A stretch of 64,000 nt of DNA, from contig URLC01000002.1 of NCBI GenBank assembly GCA_900548695.1, forward strand, positions 251,352-315,351. The letters run 5' to 3'. Source of the DNA: an uncultured Mycoplasmatota bacterium (GTDB taxonomy: Bacteria; Bacillota_I; Bacilli_A; RF39; UBA660). The position numbers and the translations under genes are program-made. Positions 8,378 through 17,228 of the stretch are shown here, one piece after another; position 1 is the stretch's first letter; each line of letters begins with the position of its first letter. The notes beneath the pieces are model-generated. The model made no database searches. It saw only the letters and a list, made by a program, of their open reading frames with translations, and was not told the DNA's origin.

Positions 8378-9862
8378 ATGAATAAAAATAAACATAGGAA
8401 AATACGATATGTCGGACGTCATAGCTCTTACAAAGATATGAATCTGTTAGCTAAGAGGAACTTGATTGAAAAAAGGCTAAGAAGAATTACTATTTTTACC
8501 CTTTTCTTAGTTGTTTTCTCGTGCCTTTTTATTGGTTATCAGAAGCTTTTCTTACCGGGAATTGAGTTGAAAGGTTCTAGTGTAGTAGAAGTTTCTTATT
8601 TAGGTAAGTATAAGGAGGCTGGTTTTTTATCTAACTATAGAAACAAAGATATTAGCTCCTTAGTAAAAGTTAAGGGACATGTGAATTCGGCTAAGCTTGG
8701 AGAATATATTATTGAGTATAGTGTTAAATATAAGGGACATACTGTTCATAAAACTAGAACTGTTAGGGTGGTTGATGATGAAAAACCAGAGATTACTTTT
8801 TTAAATAATGAAAAGGATACATTGTATATTTGTCCTAATGGTAAATATTTATTTGATGATTATAAGGCAATAGATAATTATGATGGTGATATTACTGATA
8901 AAGTTCAAGTCAAACGTATTGGTAACAAATATCGTTATTTTGTTACTGATTCTTTTGGTAATACCAATGTAGTTGAGAGAGTTTCTTTTTATCAGGATAT
9001 TTCTAAACCAACAGTAACCTTAGATTCTTCTCTTAATATAACACTTACTGTAGGTGAGAAGTTTAATGATTCTAATTATTCTGTTTCAGATAATTGTGAT
9101 CATAATGTTTCAGTTAAAGTTGATGGTAATGTCGATACTAATATACCTGGTACTTATTACCGAAATTATGTTGCGACTGATAAGGCGGGGAATACCACAA
9201 AAGTAACGCAACGAATTGATGTTTTGGAACCTCGAAAGAATGGAGTTATTTATTTAACTTTTGATGATGGTCCAAGAAGTGGAACTACTGATATTATTTT
9301 AAATATTTTAAAAGAGGAAGGAGTAAAGGCAACTTTTTTTGTAACGAATAGTGGACCTGATGATTTGATTAAAAGAGCTTATAACGAGGGACATACTATT
9401 GGTCTTCATACAGCAAGCCATGATTATTCGGTAGTTTATGCATCCGTTGATTCTTATTTTTCTGATTTGGAAATGGTCTCTTCTAGAGTTGAGAGAATTA
9501 CGGGAGAAAAATCTAAAATAATTCGCTTTCCAGGAGGTTCTAGTAATACAATTAGTAGACGATATTCTCCAGGTATTATGTCAACACTTACTACTGAAGT
9601 TTTGAATCGAGGATATCGATATTATGATTGGAATATTGATTCGAGAGATGCGGAAGGTGGTAGATATAATGCAGATGATATTTATCAATTTGTTACTTCT
9701 AGTTTATCTCACGATAAAGTAAATATGGTGTTAATGCATGATATTAAAGTGACAACTAAGGATTGTTTACGTAAAATTATTCAATATGGAAAAGCTAATG
9801 GATATACGTTTGAAGCAATAAGCCCATATACTGATATGGTAACGCAACGTGTAAATAATTAG
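8378..9862 (+). CDS. Membrane-anchored polysaccharide deacetylase with Ig-like repeats
   Basis: A 494-residue surface enzyme. After a basic cytoplasmic start, one membrane helix lies at about 37-56. Three Ig-like units (DUF5011/HYR type, with DDEKPEI, DNYDGDIT and AGNTTK turns) fill about 60-283. The NodB catalytic domain follows: TFDDGP at 294-299, H344 and H348 of the HTxxH motif, RFPGG at 383-387, the DWNIDSRD block, and a final VLMHD. All catalytic residues of metal-dependent peptidoglycan N-acetylglucosamine deacetylases are present. It should deacetylate wall glycan outside the cell, which typically lowers lysozyme sensitivity. The upstream frame from 8345 is discarded because the promoter runs through it and GGGAGTGGT precedes the ATG. 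Confidence 0.9.
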   Translation: MNKNKHRKIRYVGRHSSYKDMNLLAKRNLIEKRLRRITIFTLFLVVFSCLFIGYQKLFLPGIELKGSSVVEVSYLGKYKEAGFLSNYRNKDISSLVKVKGHVNSAKLGEYIIEYSVKYKGHTVHKTRTVRVVDDEKPEITFLNNEKDTLYICPNGKYLFDDYKAIDNYDGDITDKVQVKRIGNKYRYFVTDSFGNTNVVERVSFYQDISKPTVTLDSSLNITLTVGEKFNDSNYSVSDNCDHNVSVKVDGNVDTNIPGTYYRNYVATDKAGNTTKVTQRIDVLEPRKNGVIYLTFDDGPRSGTTDIILNILKEEGVKATFFVTNSGPDDLIKRAYNEGHTIGLHTASHDYSVVYASVDSYFSDLEMVSSRVERITGEKSKIIRFPGGSSNTISRRYSPGIMSTLTTEVLNRGYRYYDWNIDSRDAEGGRYNADDIYQFVTSSLSHDKVNMVLMHDIKVTTKDCLRKIIQYGKANGYTFEAISPYTDMVTQRVNN

Positions 9863-9905
9863 ACTATTTTCAATAATTAGTGTATAATGAATTGTAGGTG
9901 GTGTT

Positions 9906-10424
9906 ATGGGTATATTTAAACCAACAATGTATCGGAAAGATATTTTCGATATTGATTATCAAAAATTAAAAGATCAGGGCATTCGTTGCCTTGTTTTCGA
10001 CTTAGATAATACTTTGGGATTATTGGAACATGAGCGTTGTCCTTTAAAAACCAAGAAATTGATTAAAAGTTTACAAAATGATTTTTTGATTTTTATTGCA
10101 TCTAATAATTATATGGGAAGAATCAAGCCTTATATGGAAGATTTAGGTGTAGGAGGAGTAGCATTTTGTATGAAACCTTCTACACGTGGTCTTCGTAAAA
10201 TAGCCAAGAACTATCATATTAAGAAAAAAGAAATGGTTATGATAGGAGATCAAATTGTTACTGATGTTTTGGCTGGAAAAAGATTTCATATTAAGACTAT
10301 TTTAGTTGATCCGTTAGGAGAGAAAGATTTAAAGATTACAGGACTTAATCGTTATTTTGAAGATAAAATTATTCGTAAGTATGAAAAACGAGGCGAATTT
10401 AGGAGAGGTAATTATTATGACTAG
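9906..10424 (+). CDS. yqeG: YqeG-family HAD phosphatase
   Basis: A 172-residue HAD-IIIA hydrolase. The nucleophile motif DLDNTL is near residue 32, SNN near 66, the lysine of MKPSTRG near 95 and the acidic GDQIVTDVLAG block near 117. These match YqeG, related to mitochondrial phosphatidylglycerophosphate phosphatase; a PGP phosphatase role has been proposed for Firmicutes members. It sits directly ahead of yqeH, as in Bacillus, and overlaps it by 8 nt. TATAAT at 9883-9888 and GTAGGTGGTG provide the promoter -10 and ribosome site. Confidence 0.9.
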   Translation: MGIFKPTMYRKDIFDIDYQKLKDQGIRCLVFDLDNTLGLLEHERCPLKTKKLIKSLQNDFLIFIASNNYMGRIKPYMEDLGVGGVAFCMKPSTRGLRKIAKNYHIKKKEMVMIGDQIVTDVLAGKRFHIKTILVDPLGEKDLKITGLNRYFEDKIIRKYEKRGEFRRGNYYD

Positions 10425-11427
10425 TGAGAAAAAATGTTTGGGGTGTGGTGTTTTATTACAGGATGAAAACGTTTTACAAGAGGGTTATACTACTAGTTTG
10501 GAAAATGATATTTGTCAAAGATGTTTTAGGATGAAAAATTATGGTGAATATCAGATGATTGCAAAGTCTAATGAAGAATATCTATCTATTTTAAAGAGTG
10601 TGGGTGAAACAAAAGATTTAGTTTTATATATTACAGACTTATTAAATGTTGATAAAGATATTGAAGAGATAAGAAAAGCAATTCCTAATAAAATGATTTT
10701 GGTTTTGAATAAAAAAGATGCTTTACCTAAATCAGTGAAAGAAGAAAAGTTAATTCAGTATTTTAAGGATATGAATTTAAATTTTGAAGAGATTATTGTA
10801 GTTAGTGTTAGTAAAAATTATAATATAGATTATTTATTAAAAAGAATTAAGTATTATCAAACCAGTAAAACTGTTTATGCCGTTGGACATACTAATGCAG
10901 GAAAGAGTAGTTTAATTAATAAGTTAATCAAAAATTATTCTGATAAGACACAAGAAATTACAATGTCCCCACTTCCTTCGACTACTTTAAATACCATTAC
11001 GATTGAAATTAATGATTATTTAACATTGATTGATACTCCAGGGCTTGTAGATACTGGTTCTATTTTAAATATTGTTTCTCCTAAATTGGTAAAAAAGATT
11101 TCACCAGAAAAAGAGATTAAACCTAGAACTTATCAAATTAGAAAAAATCAATCTATTATTATTGAAGATTTTATAAGAATTGATTATGTTGAAGGGGAAA
11201 GAAATAGCTTTACTTTATATGTTGCGAATGGATTAAAAGTAAAAAGATTATTAAATTCTAGTAATAAAGAGGATTTGAAAGATTTGAATAAAGTACATTA
11301 TACAGTTAAATATGGCGAAGATTTAGTTGTCAGTGGGCTGGGTTTTGTTAAAATGGTTAATAAGTGTGAAATTGATGTTTATGTGGATAAAAATGTGGAT
11401 ACATTCATAAGAAAGAATTTGATTTAA
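10417..11427 (+). CDS. yqeH: Ribosome-assembly GTPase YqeH
   Basis: A circularly permuted GTPase of 336 residues needed for 30S subunit assembly. A zinc finger comes first (C7, C10, C33, C36). The G motifs then appear in the permuted order: NKKD (G4) at 98-101, GHTNAGKS (G1) at 157-164, DTPG (G3) at 206-209. A C-terminal RNA-binding-like domain follows. The open frame extends back to 10357, but AGGAGAGG at 10401-10408 selects the ATG at 10417, which overlaps yqeG by 8 nt. In Bacillus the operon continues with aroE, yhbY and nadD; here it stops with a strong terminator. Confidence 0.95.
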   Translation: MTSEKKCLGCGVLLQDENVLQEGYTTSLENDICQRCFRMKNYGEYQMIAKSNEEYLSILKSVGETKDLVLYITDLLNVDKDIEEIRKAIPNKMILVLNKKDALPKSVKEEKLIQYFKDMNLNFEEIIVVSVSKNYNIDYLLKRIKYYQTSKTVYAVGHTNAGKSSLINKLIKNYSDKTQEITMSPLPSTTLNTITIEINDYLTLIDTPGLVDTGSILNIVSPKLVKKISPEKEIKPRTYQIRKNQSIIIEDFIRIDYVEGERNSFTLYVANGLKVKRLLNSSNKEDLKDLNKVHYTVKYGEDLVVSGLGFVKMVNKCEIDVYVDKNVDTFIRKNLI

Positions 11428-11454
11428 AACTGTTAGGTGATAACAGTTTTTTTG
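11427..11454 (+). terminator. Terminator after yqeH
   Basis: AAACTGTTA (11427-11435) pairs with TAACAGTTT (11441-11449) around GGTGA, then a T-run. It starts on the last base of the stop codon and runs into the next promoter's TTGACA. Confidence 0.85.
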
Positions 11455-11482
11455 TTGACAAAATATTTATCTTTACTAAAAT
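11455..11482 (+). promoter_or_regulatory. Consensus promoter before the gene at 11502
   Basis: Perfect TTGACA (11455-11460), 16-bp spacer, TAAAAT (11477-11482). One of the few full consensus -35 boxes in the window. Confidence 0.75.
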
Positions 11483-11501
11483 ATATTTTAGGTGGTTGTT
11501 T

Positions 11502-12065
11502 ATGTGGAGTAATGTTTCTGATTTAAAAGATGAATACCAAAAATACAATTGTCCCTTAGTAGTTAGTAATTTAGAAAATGCAAAGGGATTATTAATTTGT
11601 AATAAAGATGAATTTGAAGACTTTACTAATGAATGTTTTAAAGAAGTAGTAGTTAGTAATTTAGAATATTTAAAAGCGAGGGTTTTAGCTTTTTTTATGG
11701 CTTCTGATATTCATCCTTTAGCATTTAAAGCAGATAAAGAAATTTTGGAGGAAGAAGTTAATTATGGTGTGTTATTTCAAAGCTGTCAGGAGAGATTAAT
11801 TGATATACTTGATTTAAAAAACTATGAAGAGGTTAGCAGATTAAGTGAATTTTGTCGAAGTCAATTTTTTGTTTTAGATAAGATGATGGAAACTAGAAGA
11901 GATGCTATTTTTTATAATATTGATTCGGGATTTTATGATCAATATAGTCCAACTATGATTTCTGATATTACTAGTTCTCTTGCCGTTTTTCAAGATTTTT
12001 TTGATGAAGAAGTTCATTCTTTGAAAAAGCCTTTCAAAGTCAATGTAAAAAGTAGTAAAAGATAA
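11502..12065 (+). CDS. Unknown soluble protein upstream of dnaG
   Basis: I do not recognise this 187-residue protein. It is acidic, has no membrane segment or signal peptide, and looks mostly helical. A near-duplicated string, VVSNLEN at about 20-26 and VVSNLEYL at about 49-56, is the only internal repeat. GGTGG at 11491-11495 places the start at the ATG at 11502 rather than the TTG at 11496. It has its own consensus promoter and lies 44 nt ahead of the dnaG start. The dnaG promoter is in that gap, so read-through into dnaG-sigA is possible. Confidence 0.7.
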   Translation: MWSNVSDLKDEYQKYNCPLVVSNLENAKGLLICNKDEFEDFTNECFKEVVVSNLEYLKARVLAFFMASDIHPLAFKADKEILEEEVNYGVLFQSCQERLIDILDLKNYEEVSRLSEFCRSQFFVLDKMMETRRDAIFYNIDSGFYDQYSPTMISDITSSLAVFQDFFDEEVHSLKKPFKVNVKSSKR

Positions 12066-12072
12066 AATAATG

Positions 12073-12081
12073 TGATATAAT
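12073..12081 (+). promoter_or_regulatory. Extended -10 of the dnaG-sigA-trmK operon
   Basis: TG-a-TATAAT, 28 nt ahead of the dnaG ATG. It lies just behind the previous stop codon. Confidence 0.6.
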
Positions 12082-12108
12082 TAGTAATGTTTTATGGGAG
12101 TGGTGACA

Positions 12109-13830
12109 ATGAATAATGAACTTGCGAATGAAATACGTAGTAAGTGTGATATTGTTGATGTCATCGGCGAGAGAATACCTTTAGTAGCCAGGGGAAAAAA
12201 TTTTTTTGGAGTTTGTCCTTTTCATGATGATTCTAATCCATCTATGTGTGTGTCACGGGAAAAGCAAATTTATACTTGCTTTTCGTGTCATGCTACTGGA
12301 AATGTGTTTACTTTTTTAATGAATTATGAACATATGGATTTTAGAGAAACATTACGTTATTTGGGAGAAAAAGTTGGGGTAAATGTTTCTAGTATTCATG
12401 TTCCGAGAAAAAATACTAAATATGATTCTTTATATGATGCTTATCAATTTTCTTTAAAATATTTTCAAAATAATTTATTATCAAAATTGGGAAAAGATGC
12501 TAGGAGTTATTTATTATCAAGAAAGCTAGATGATATAGTAATTAAGGAATTTGAGATAGGACTATCTTTAGATAGTAATGATGATTTAACTAAGTTATTA
12601 ATTTCTAAAAAGTATGATTTGGCTAGTTTAAATACGATGGGGCTTGCTAGTGATGCAAGGGATGTTTATATTGATAGAATTATGTTTCCTCTTTATGATT
12701 TAACTGGAAAAGTAGTTGGTTTTAGTGGAAGAATTTATCGAGATAATGGACTTAATAAATATTTAAACACTAAGGAAACACCAATTTTTAAAAAGGGACA
12801 ATTATTATATCATTATCATGTGGCACGGGAAGAGTGTCGAATAGAAAAAAGCGTTATTGTAATGGAAGGTTTTATGGATGTTATTAGAGCTAGTACGATT
12901 GGGATTCGTAATACAGTTGCTTTAATGGGAACAGCGCTTACACATGAACAGTTACAATTGTTAAAAAGACTTTCATCCAATATTGTTTTATGTTTGGATG
13001 GAGATGATCCTGGAGTACATGCAACTATAGGTATCGGAGATATGTTACTTTCAGAAGGGATTGAGGCTAAAGTAGTAGTTTTGCCTAATCCAGATGATCC
13101 AGATAGTTTTATTTTAAAAAATGGTAAAGAACGATTTGTTAGTTTAATAGAAAGTGCAGTTACTTTTAATGATTTTAAACTTCGTAAATTAAAAGAGAAA
13201 GTGGATTTTAGAAGTGATGAAGAAACCGCGCTTTATATTAATCAAGTCTTAAAAGAGACTACTAAAGTACAAGATCCAATCAGGGTAGAAATAATCTTAA
13301 AAAAACTTGCAAAAGAGTTTGATTTGAGTTATAATACACTGGAAATGCGGTTTCATGAATTAGAAATACCAAAACAAGAAAAAAAACAAGTAGTAGTTAC
13401 ATATAAAAAGATAAAAAAAACAAAGTATGAAAAGGCAATGGAACAAATACTTTACTTTATGTTAAATAATGATTGGGTAATTAGTCAGTTTGAGAAAGAA
13501 CGGTTTATCTTTCCTAATGAAGCAAGTAGATTATTAGCTAGTGAAGTTGTTTATTTCTATACTAAGTATGGTTATATTAATATTCCGGATTTTTATACTT
13601 ATGTTCAAGATAAAGACGAAGTTGTAAATTTTCTTAATGATATTTTGGCAGCAGATTATTTGGAGTCTACTTCTAAGGATGAGTTGTTTGAATATTTTAG
13701 AGTTATTCGAGAGTATAGTCGAACTCAGGAGATTAAAAGACTTACAAACTCATTAAAAAATGAAGTTGATCCTATTGCACAGGCTAATATCGCTGAGAAA
13801 ATTCGGAAGTTACGGATAGGAGATAAATAA
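12109..13830 (+). CDS. dnaG: DNA primase
   Basis: Makes RNA primers at the replication fork and binds the replicative helicase. The 573-residue protein has the N-terminal CHC2 zinc site (C36, H39, C57, C60), then the TOPRIM core with VMEGFMDVIRA and LCLDGDDPG, and a C-terminal helicase-binding region starting near 430. A near-by ATG at 12094 is in frame, but GGGAGTGG precedes the ATG at 12109, which begins the conserved N-terminus. It is the first gene of the classical dnaG-sigA pair; sigA starts 2 nt after its stop. Confidence 0.97.
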   Translation: MNNELANEIRSKCDIVDVIGERIPLVARGKNFFGVCPFHDDSNPSMCVSREKQIYTCFSCHATGNVFTFLMNYEHMDFRETLRYLGEKVGVNVSSIHVPRKNTKYDSLYDAYQFSLKYFQNNLLSKLGKDARSYLLSRKLDDIVIKEFEIGLSLDSNDDLTKLLISKKYDLASLNTMGLASDARDVYIDRIMFPLYDLTGKVVGFSGRIYRDNGLNKYLNTKETPIFKKGQLLYHYHVAREECRIEKSVIVMEGFMDVIRASTIGIRNTVALMGTALTHEQLQLLKRLSSNIVLCLDGDDPGVHATIGIGDMLLSEGIEAKVVVLPNPDDPDSFILKNGKERFVSLIESAVTFNDFKLRKLKEKVDFRSDEETALYINQVLKETTKVQDPIRVEIILKKLAKEFDLSYNTLEMRFHELEIPKQEKKQVVVTYKKIKKTKYEKAMEQILYFMLNNDWVISQFEKERFIFPNEASRLLASEVVYFYTKYGYINIPDFYTYVQDKDEVVNFLNDILAADYLESTSKDELFEYFRVIREYSRTQEIKRLTNSLKNEVDPIAQANIAEKIRKLRIGDK

Positions 13831-13832
13831 GA

Positions 13833-14924
13833 ATGGTTGGAGAAATTAAAACAATTGAAGAAAGAAAAGAGAAGTTACTAGCGTTAGGTAAAAAACAAGG
13901 GTATATCACTTATGAACAATTAGCTGATGAGTTAAAAGGATTAGATATTGATAGTGATACTTTAGATGAACTTTATAATGCTTTAATGGAAGAAGAAATT
14001 GATATTGTTTCTGAAGATGGAGCAGATGATGCGACTGGTGAAGAGATTACAGAAGAAGTTCAAGTTGAGGAGTTAACGTTATCAAAGGATGTTAAAATTA
14101 ATGACCCTGTACGTATGTATTTGAAAGAAATTGGACGTATCAACTTACTTACTTCTGATGAGGAATTTGAATATGCTAAGCGTGCTGAAGAGGGGGACGA
14201 AGAGGCTAAAAGAATGCTTGCAGAATCTAATTTACGTTTGGTTGTTAGTATTGCAAAACGTTATGTAGGACGTGGAATGTTATTTTTAGATTTAATTCAA
14301 GAAGGAAATATTGGGTTAATGAAAGCTGTTGATAAGTTTGATCCTACAAAGGGATATAAGTTTTCTACCTATGCAACTTGGTGGATCCGTCAAGCAATTA
14401 CTAGAGCTATCGCTGATCAAGCTAGAACTATTCGTGTTCCTGTACATATGGTAGAAACTATTAATAAGTTGGCTCGTGTACAACGTCAACTAACACAAGA
14501 TTTGAATCGTGAACCAACAGATGAAGAAATCGCTAAAAAGTTAGGTATTTCTATTGATAAAGTTCGTGAAGTTTATAAGATTTCACAAGATCCTGTTTCT
14601 TTAGAGACTCCAATTGGTGAAGAGGATGACTCACATTTAGGAGATTTTATTAAAGATGAAAGAACTATGGGTCCTGAAGAATATGCAACTATCGAAATGC
14701 TAAAAGAAGAGCTTCAAGGAGTTTTAGGGACTTTAACTGATCGTGAAGAGAAAGTGTTACGTCTTCGTTTTGGTCTTGATGATGGGCAATGTAGAACCCT
14801 TGAAGAAGTTGGACAAATTTTTGGGGTTACTCGTGAAAGAATTCGTCAGATTGAAGCTAAAGCACTTCGTAAGTTAAGACATCCATCACGTTCTAGAAAA
14901 TTAAAGGATTTTTTAACTGATTAA
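13833..14924 (+). CDS. rpoD: Primary sigma factor SigA (RpoD)
   Basis: The housekeeping sigma factor, 363 residues, about the Bacillus SigA length. An acidic region 1.1-like start is followed by region 1.2 (DPVRMYLKEIGRINLLT), region 2 with the -10 recognising helix (YKFSTYATWWIRQAITRAI), region 3 (RVPVHMVETINKL) and region 4.2 (TREERIRQIEAKALRKLRHP, here as TRERIRQIEAKAL). The intact region 2.4/3.0 fits the many extended -10 promoters seen in this window. It lies between dnaG and trmK; AGGAG at 13818-13822 is its ribosome site. Confidence 0.98.
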   Translation: MVGEIKTIEERKEKLLALGKKQGYITYEQLADELKGLDIDSDTLDELYNALMEEEIDIVSEDGADDATGEEITEEVQVEELTLSKDVKINDPVRMYLKEIGRINLLTSDEEFEYAKRAEEGDEEAKRMLAESNLRLVVSIAKRYVGRGMLFLDLIQEGNIGLMKAVDKFDPTKGYKFSTYATWWIRQAITRAIADQARTIRVPVHMVETINKLARVQRQLTQDLNREPTDEEIAKKLGISIDKVREVYKISQDPVSLETPIGEEDDSHLGDFIKDERTMGPEEYATIEMLKEELQGVLGTLTDREEKVLRLRFGLDDGQCRTLEEVGQIFGVTRERIRQIEAKALRKLRHPSRSRKLKDFLTD

Positions 14925-15586
14925 TGAAAATTAATAAAAGGTTAAAGCAAATAGGAGATTTAGTTGAAGCTAACTCTTTTTGTTTAGATGTTGGATGTGA
15001 TCATGCTTTTTTAGATATTTACTTGGTAAAAAAAGAGTGTGGTATTAGAGCGATTGCTAGTGATATTGCGAAAGGACCATTAGAGTCAGCAAAAAATAAT
15101 ATAGCGAAAGAGAAGTTAGAAGATAAAATAGAAGTAAGACTAGGTAACGGATTAGATACTTATTCTAAAGATATAGATACTGTGATTATTTCGGGTATGG
15201 GTGGCAGAAATATGATTGGTATCTTTAAAAGTAAGATTGATGTTTTAAAAAATATAGAAACGATTATTGTTAGTCCCAATAATTATCAAGAAGAAGTTAA
15301 AAGATTTTTATGTAAACACGGATTTTATATTAATGATGAAGTTATGGTCAAAGAAGGTAAATTTATTTATCAAATTATTAAATTTAAACGAGGTAAAAAA
15401 AGATATAGTAAAAAAGAATTTTTCTTTGGACCGGTATTTTTAGAAAAAAAGGATAGTTTATTTAAAGAATATTTTATGAGAGAATTAAAATCTAGAGAAA
15501 TACTTTTGAAATTTTTACCTCACAATTATTATGTTAAAAGATTTACTACTAAGAAAGAAATTAAAATGATTCAGGAAATATTATAG
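14924..15586 (+). CDS. trmK: tRNA (adenine22-N1)-methyltransferase TrmK
   Basis: A class I SAM methyltransferase of 220 residues that methylates A22 in tRNA. The SAM-binding loop is DVGCDHAFLDIYL near residue 22, SDI near 45, NGLDTY near 74 and the family-specific SGMGGRNM near 90. Its start overlaps the sigA stop by one base (TAATG), which implies translational coupling. The dnaG-sigA-trmK order is that of Bacillus. A strong terminator ends the operon. Confidence 0.93.
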   Translation: MKINKRLKQIGDLVEANSFCLDVGCDHAFLDIYLVKKECGIRAIASDIAKGPLESAKNNIAKEKLEDKIEVRLGNGLDTYSKDIDTVIISGMGGRNMIGIFKSKIDVLKNIETIIVSPNNYQEEVKRFLCKHGFYINDEVMVKEGKFIYQIIKFKRGKKRYSKKEFFFGPVFLEKKDSLFKEYFMRELKSREILLKFLPHNYYVKRFTTKKEIKMIQEIL

Positions 15587-15600
15587 TTTAGTTTACACAA

Positions 15601-15636
15601 AAAATAGAAAAAATTTTAATTTTTCTATTTTTTTTT
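15601..15636 (+). terminator. Terminator of the dnaG operon
   Basis: A 12-bp AT-rich stem, AAAATAGAAAAA (15601-15612) with its complement at 15620-15631, then T-run that leads into the next -10. Confidence 0.8.
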
Positions 15637-15644
15637 GTTATAAT
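15636..15644 (+). promoter_or_regulatory. Extended -10 of the CDF transporter
   Basis: TG-t-TATAAT starting at the last T of the terminator run. An example of the terminator-promoter fusion seen repeatedly here. Confidence 0.6.
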
Positions 15645-15670
15645 TGTAAAGGATAGAGAAGAGGTAGTTT

Positions 15671-16534
15671 ATGCATAAAGAGTTTAAAGTATTATTATTT
15701 AGTATGTTTAATAACTTTTTAATTTCTATTATTAAAGTGATTGGAGGATTTTATTTTCATTTAGGAAGTTTATTTGCTGATGGTATGCATACTTTTAGTG
15801 ATTTTGTTACAGATATTGTTTCGTATATTGGAGCAAAGTTATCAAAGAAGAAACCTACTAAATATCATCCTTTTGGTTTTGGTAAAGTGGAGTATTTGAC
15901 TAATTTGTTTGTAGGCTTTCTTTTAATTTTATTAGCAGTATTTATTATTTTTTATGGCTTTATTGGGAAAATTCATATTCCGCCACTTTCTGTATTGTGG
16001 TTACTATTAGTGGTGTTTTTGTTAAAGTTGATAGCTATTTTAGTGTTACATAAAGTTGGTAAAAAATTAAATAGTCAATTATTGATTACGTCTGTAAGGG
16101 AATCTTTAGCAGATTTATATTCTACTATAGGAGTTTCTGTTGTAACTATTATATTACAGTTTTCAGATAGTTATCCTATTTTAAAGTATGCAGATGTTGT
16201 CGGTTCGATTTTGATTGGAATTATAGTTTTTAAAACAGCATTTACAATTATTGCTGATAATTCTATGAGCTTAATTGGAGAAGTAGAAACAGATCCCGAA
16301 TTCATAAAGAAGATTAAAGAATTCATTTTACAAATTGAGGGAATAAATGACGTAGAAGTTACTTTGATAAAGTATGGAGATTATTATAAGATACAATTAA
16401 TGGTTGAGATGGATTCAAAACTTACTTTAGCTCAGGTTTCTAGATTAGAGCGTAAATTAAAACAAGATTTAGTACGTCATAGAACTTTTAAAGTTAAGTA
16501 TCCAACCATTTATGTCACTAATAAATTAAAATAA
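15671..16534 (+). CDS. Cation diffusion facilitator (CDF) metal exporter
   Basis: A 287-residue inner-membrane antiporter that should export divalent metal (Zn, Fe, Co, Mn or similar) for protons. About six hydrophobic helices are visible. The helix 2 metal site reads ADGMHTFSDF (HxxxD), and the family signature HPFGFGKVEYL follows. A matching helix 5 site lies in SVRESLADLYSTIG. The C-terminal ferredoxin-like cytoplasmic domain begins near residue 205. Metal choice cannot be decided from these residues. It is monocistronic and faces a PepSY gene. Confidence 0.9.
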   Translation: MHKEFKVLLFSMFNNFLISIIKVIGGFYFHLGSLFADGMHTFSDFVTDIVSYIGAKLSKKKPTKYHPFGFGKVEYLTNLFVGFLLILLAVFIIFYGFIGKIHIPPLSVLWLLLVVFLLKLIAILVLHKVGKKLNSQLLITSVRESLADLYSTIGVSVVTIILQFSDSYPILKYADVVGSILIGIIVFKTAFTIIADNSMSLIGEVETDPEFIKKIKEFILQIEGINDVEVTLIKYGDYYKIQLMVEMDSKLTLAQVSRLERKLKQDLVRHRTFKVKYPTIYVTNKLK

Positions 16535-16558
16535 AAAAGCATCATTGATGCTTTTTTT
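16533..16558. terminator. Bidirectional terminator between convergent genes
   Basis: AAAAAAGCATC (16533-16543) pairs with GATGCTTTTTT (16547-16557) around ATT. Its right arm reaches the stop codon of the minus-strand PepSY gene. Confidence 0.85.
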
Positions 16559-17087
16559 AGTCATATAATCTATCTTTATCGTAATTTATCATCTCTCCTG
16601 TTTTAGAGATATCAAAGTCATATTCATAAGTTGAGTCTTTCCACTTAATTTCATAGACTATTTTTCCTTCATCGTTTTCTTCTATTGCTTTTACTAATGT
16701 TACATTATTTTTATCTAGATTAGCATATTTTAGTGAAATATCTTTGGCTTGATCTATAGATATTTCATTGGTACTAGTTTGTGTATTTTGATTAGAATTA
16801 GAAAAGTTATTAAAGTTAGTATAAATTACTTTTCCATCTTTAGCATCCATTTTGGCTTCATATTCATTGTTGTTGTAGTAAAAATCGATTTCATACTGAT
16901 TTTTTTCTAGTTCTAAATCAATATTTTCAAAATATATATCTTTCGTTTCTAGTTTTAAATGGTTTGCTAAAGTATTTTTTGCTTCCTCTTTACTGATAAA
17001 TGTAACATTAAGATAAATTAAAAATGCAACGATAACAATGATGATGATTGCTAATAGTCCGATTAAAATTTTGGCCCATTTAGGCAT
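16557..17087 (-). CDS. Membrane-anchored PepSY-domain protein
   Basis: A 176-residue protein with one N-terminal membrane helix (about residues 6-28) and an extracytoplasmic part. Two PepSY-like units are visible: the first from about 30 to 92 (EEAKNTLANHL ... YEAKMDAKDGKVIY), the second from about 108 to 172 (SIDQAKDISLKYA ... YEYDFDISKTGEMI). PepSY domains are thought to inhibit or chaperone secreted peptidases, though many single-anchor members have no known role. The ribosome site is GAGGTGAT. Its promoter is divergent from the MarR-FUSC operon. Confidence 0.88.
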   Translation of the reverse strand: MPKWAKILIGLLAIIIIVIVAFLIYLNVTFISKEEAKNTLANHLKLETKDIYFENIDLELEKNQYEIDFYYNNNEYEAKMDAKDGKVIYTNFNNFSNSNQNTQTSTNEISIDQAKDISLKYANLDKNNVTLVKAIEENDEGKIVYEIKWKDSTYEYDFDISKTGEMINYDKDRLYD

Positions 17088-17104
17088 AATATCACCTCGT
17101 GTTT

Positions 17105-17133
17105 ATTGTAATATAGTTTTTATTTTTTGTCTA
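17105..17133 (-). promoter_or_regulatory. Promoter of the PepSY gene
   Basis: Minus strand TAGACA (17133-17128), 17-bp spacer, TACAAT (17110-17105). Confidence 0.55.
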
Positions 17134-17148
17134 TCTTTTCTTTTTTTA

Positions 17149-17177
17149 TTGACGAAGTTTAAAATAGGACATATAAT
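17149..17177 (+). promoter_or_regulatory. Promoter of the MarR-FUSC operon
   Basis: TTGACG (17149-17154), exactly 17 bp, TATAAT (17172-17177). The expected start of transcription, near 17184, is immediately followed by the operator. Confidence 0.75.
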
Positions 17178-17186
17178 ATATTATGC

Positions 17187-17209
17187 TTTAGTTAACATTG
17201 TTAACTAAA
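17187..17209. promoter_or_regulatory. MarR-type operator palindrome
   Basis: A perfect inverted repeat, TTTAGTTAAC (17187-17196) and GTTAACTAAA (17200-17209), separated by ATT. It covers about +4 to +26 of the MarR-FUSC transcript, where a bound dimer would block elongation or initiation. A 23-bp perfect palindrome of this form is the usual shape of a MarR-family site, so autorepression is likely. Confidence 0.8.
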
Positions 17210-17228
17210 TAAAGGAGGTTTATTTTTA

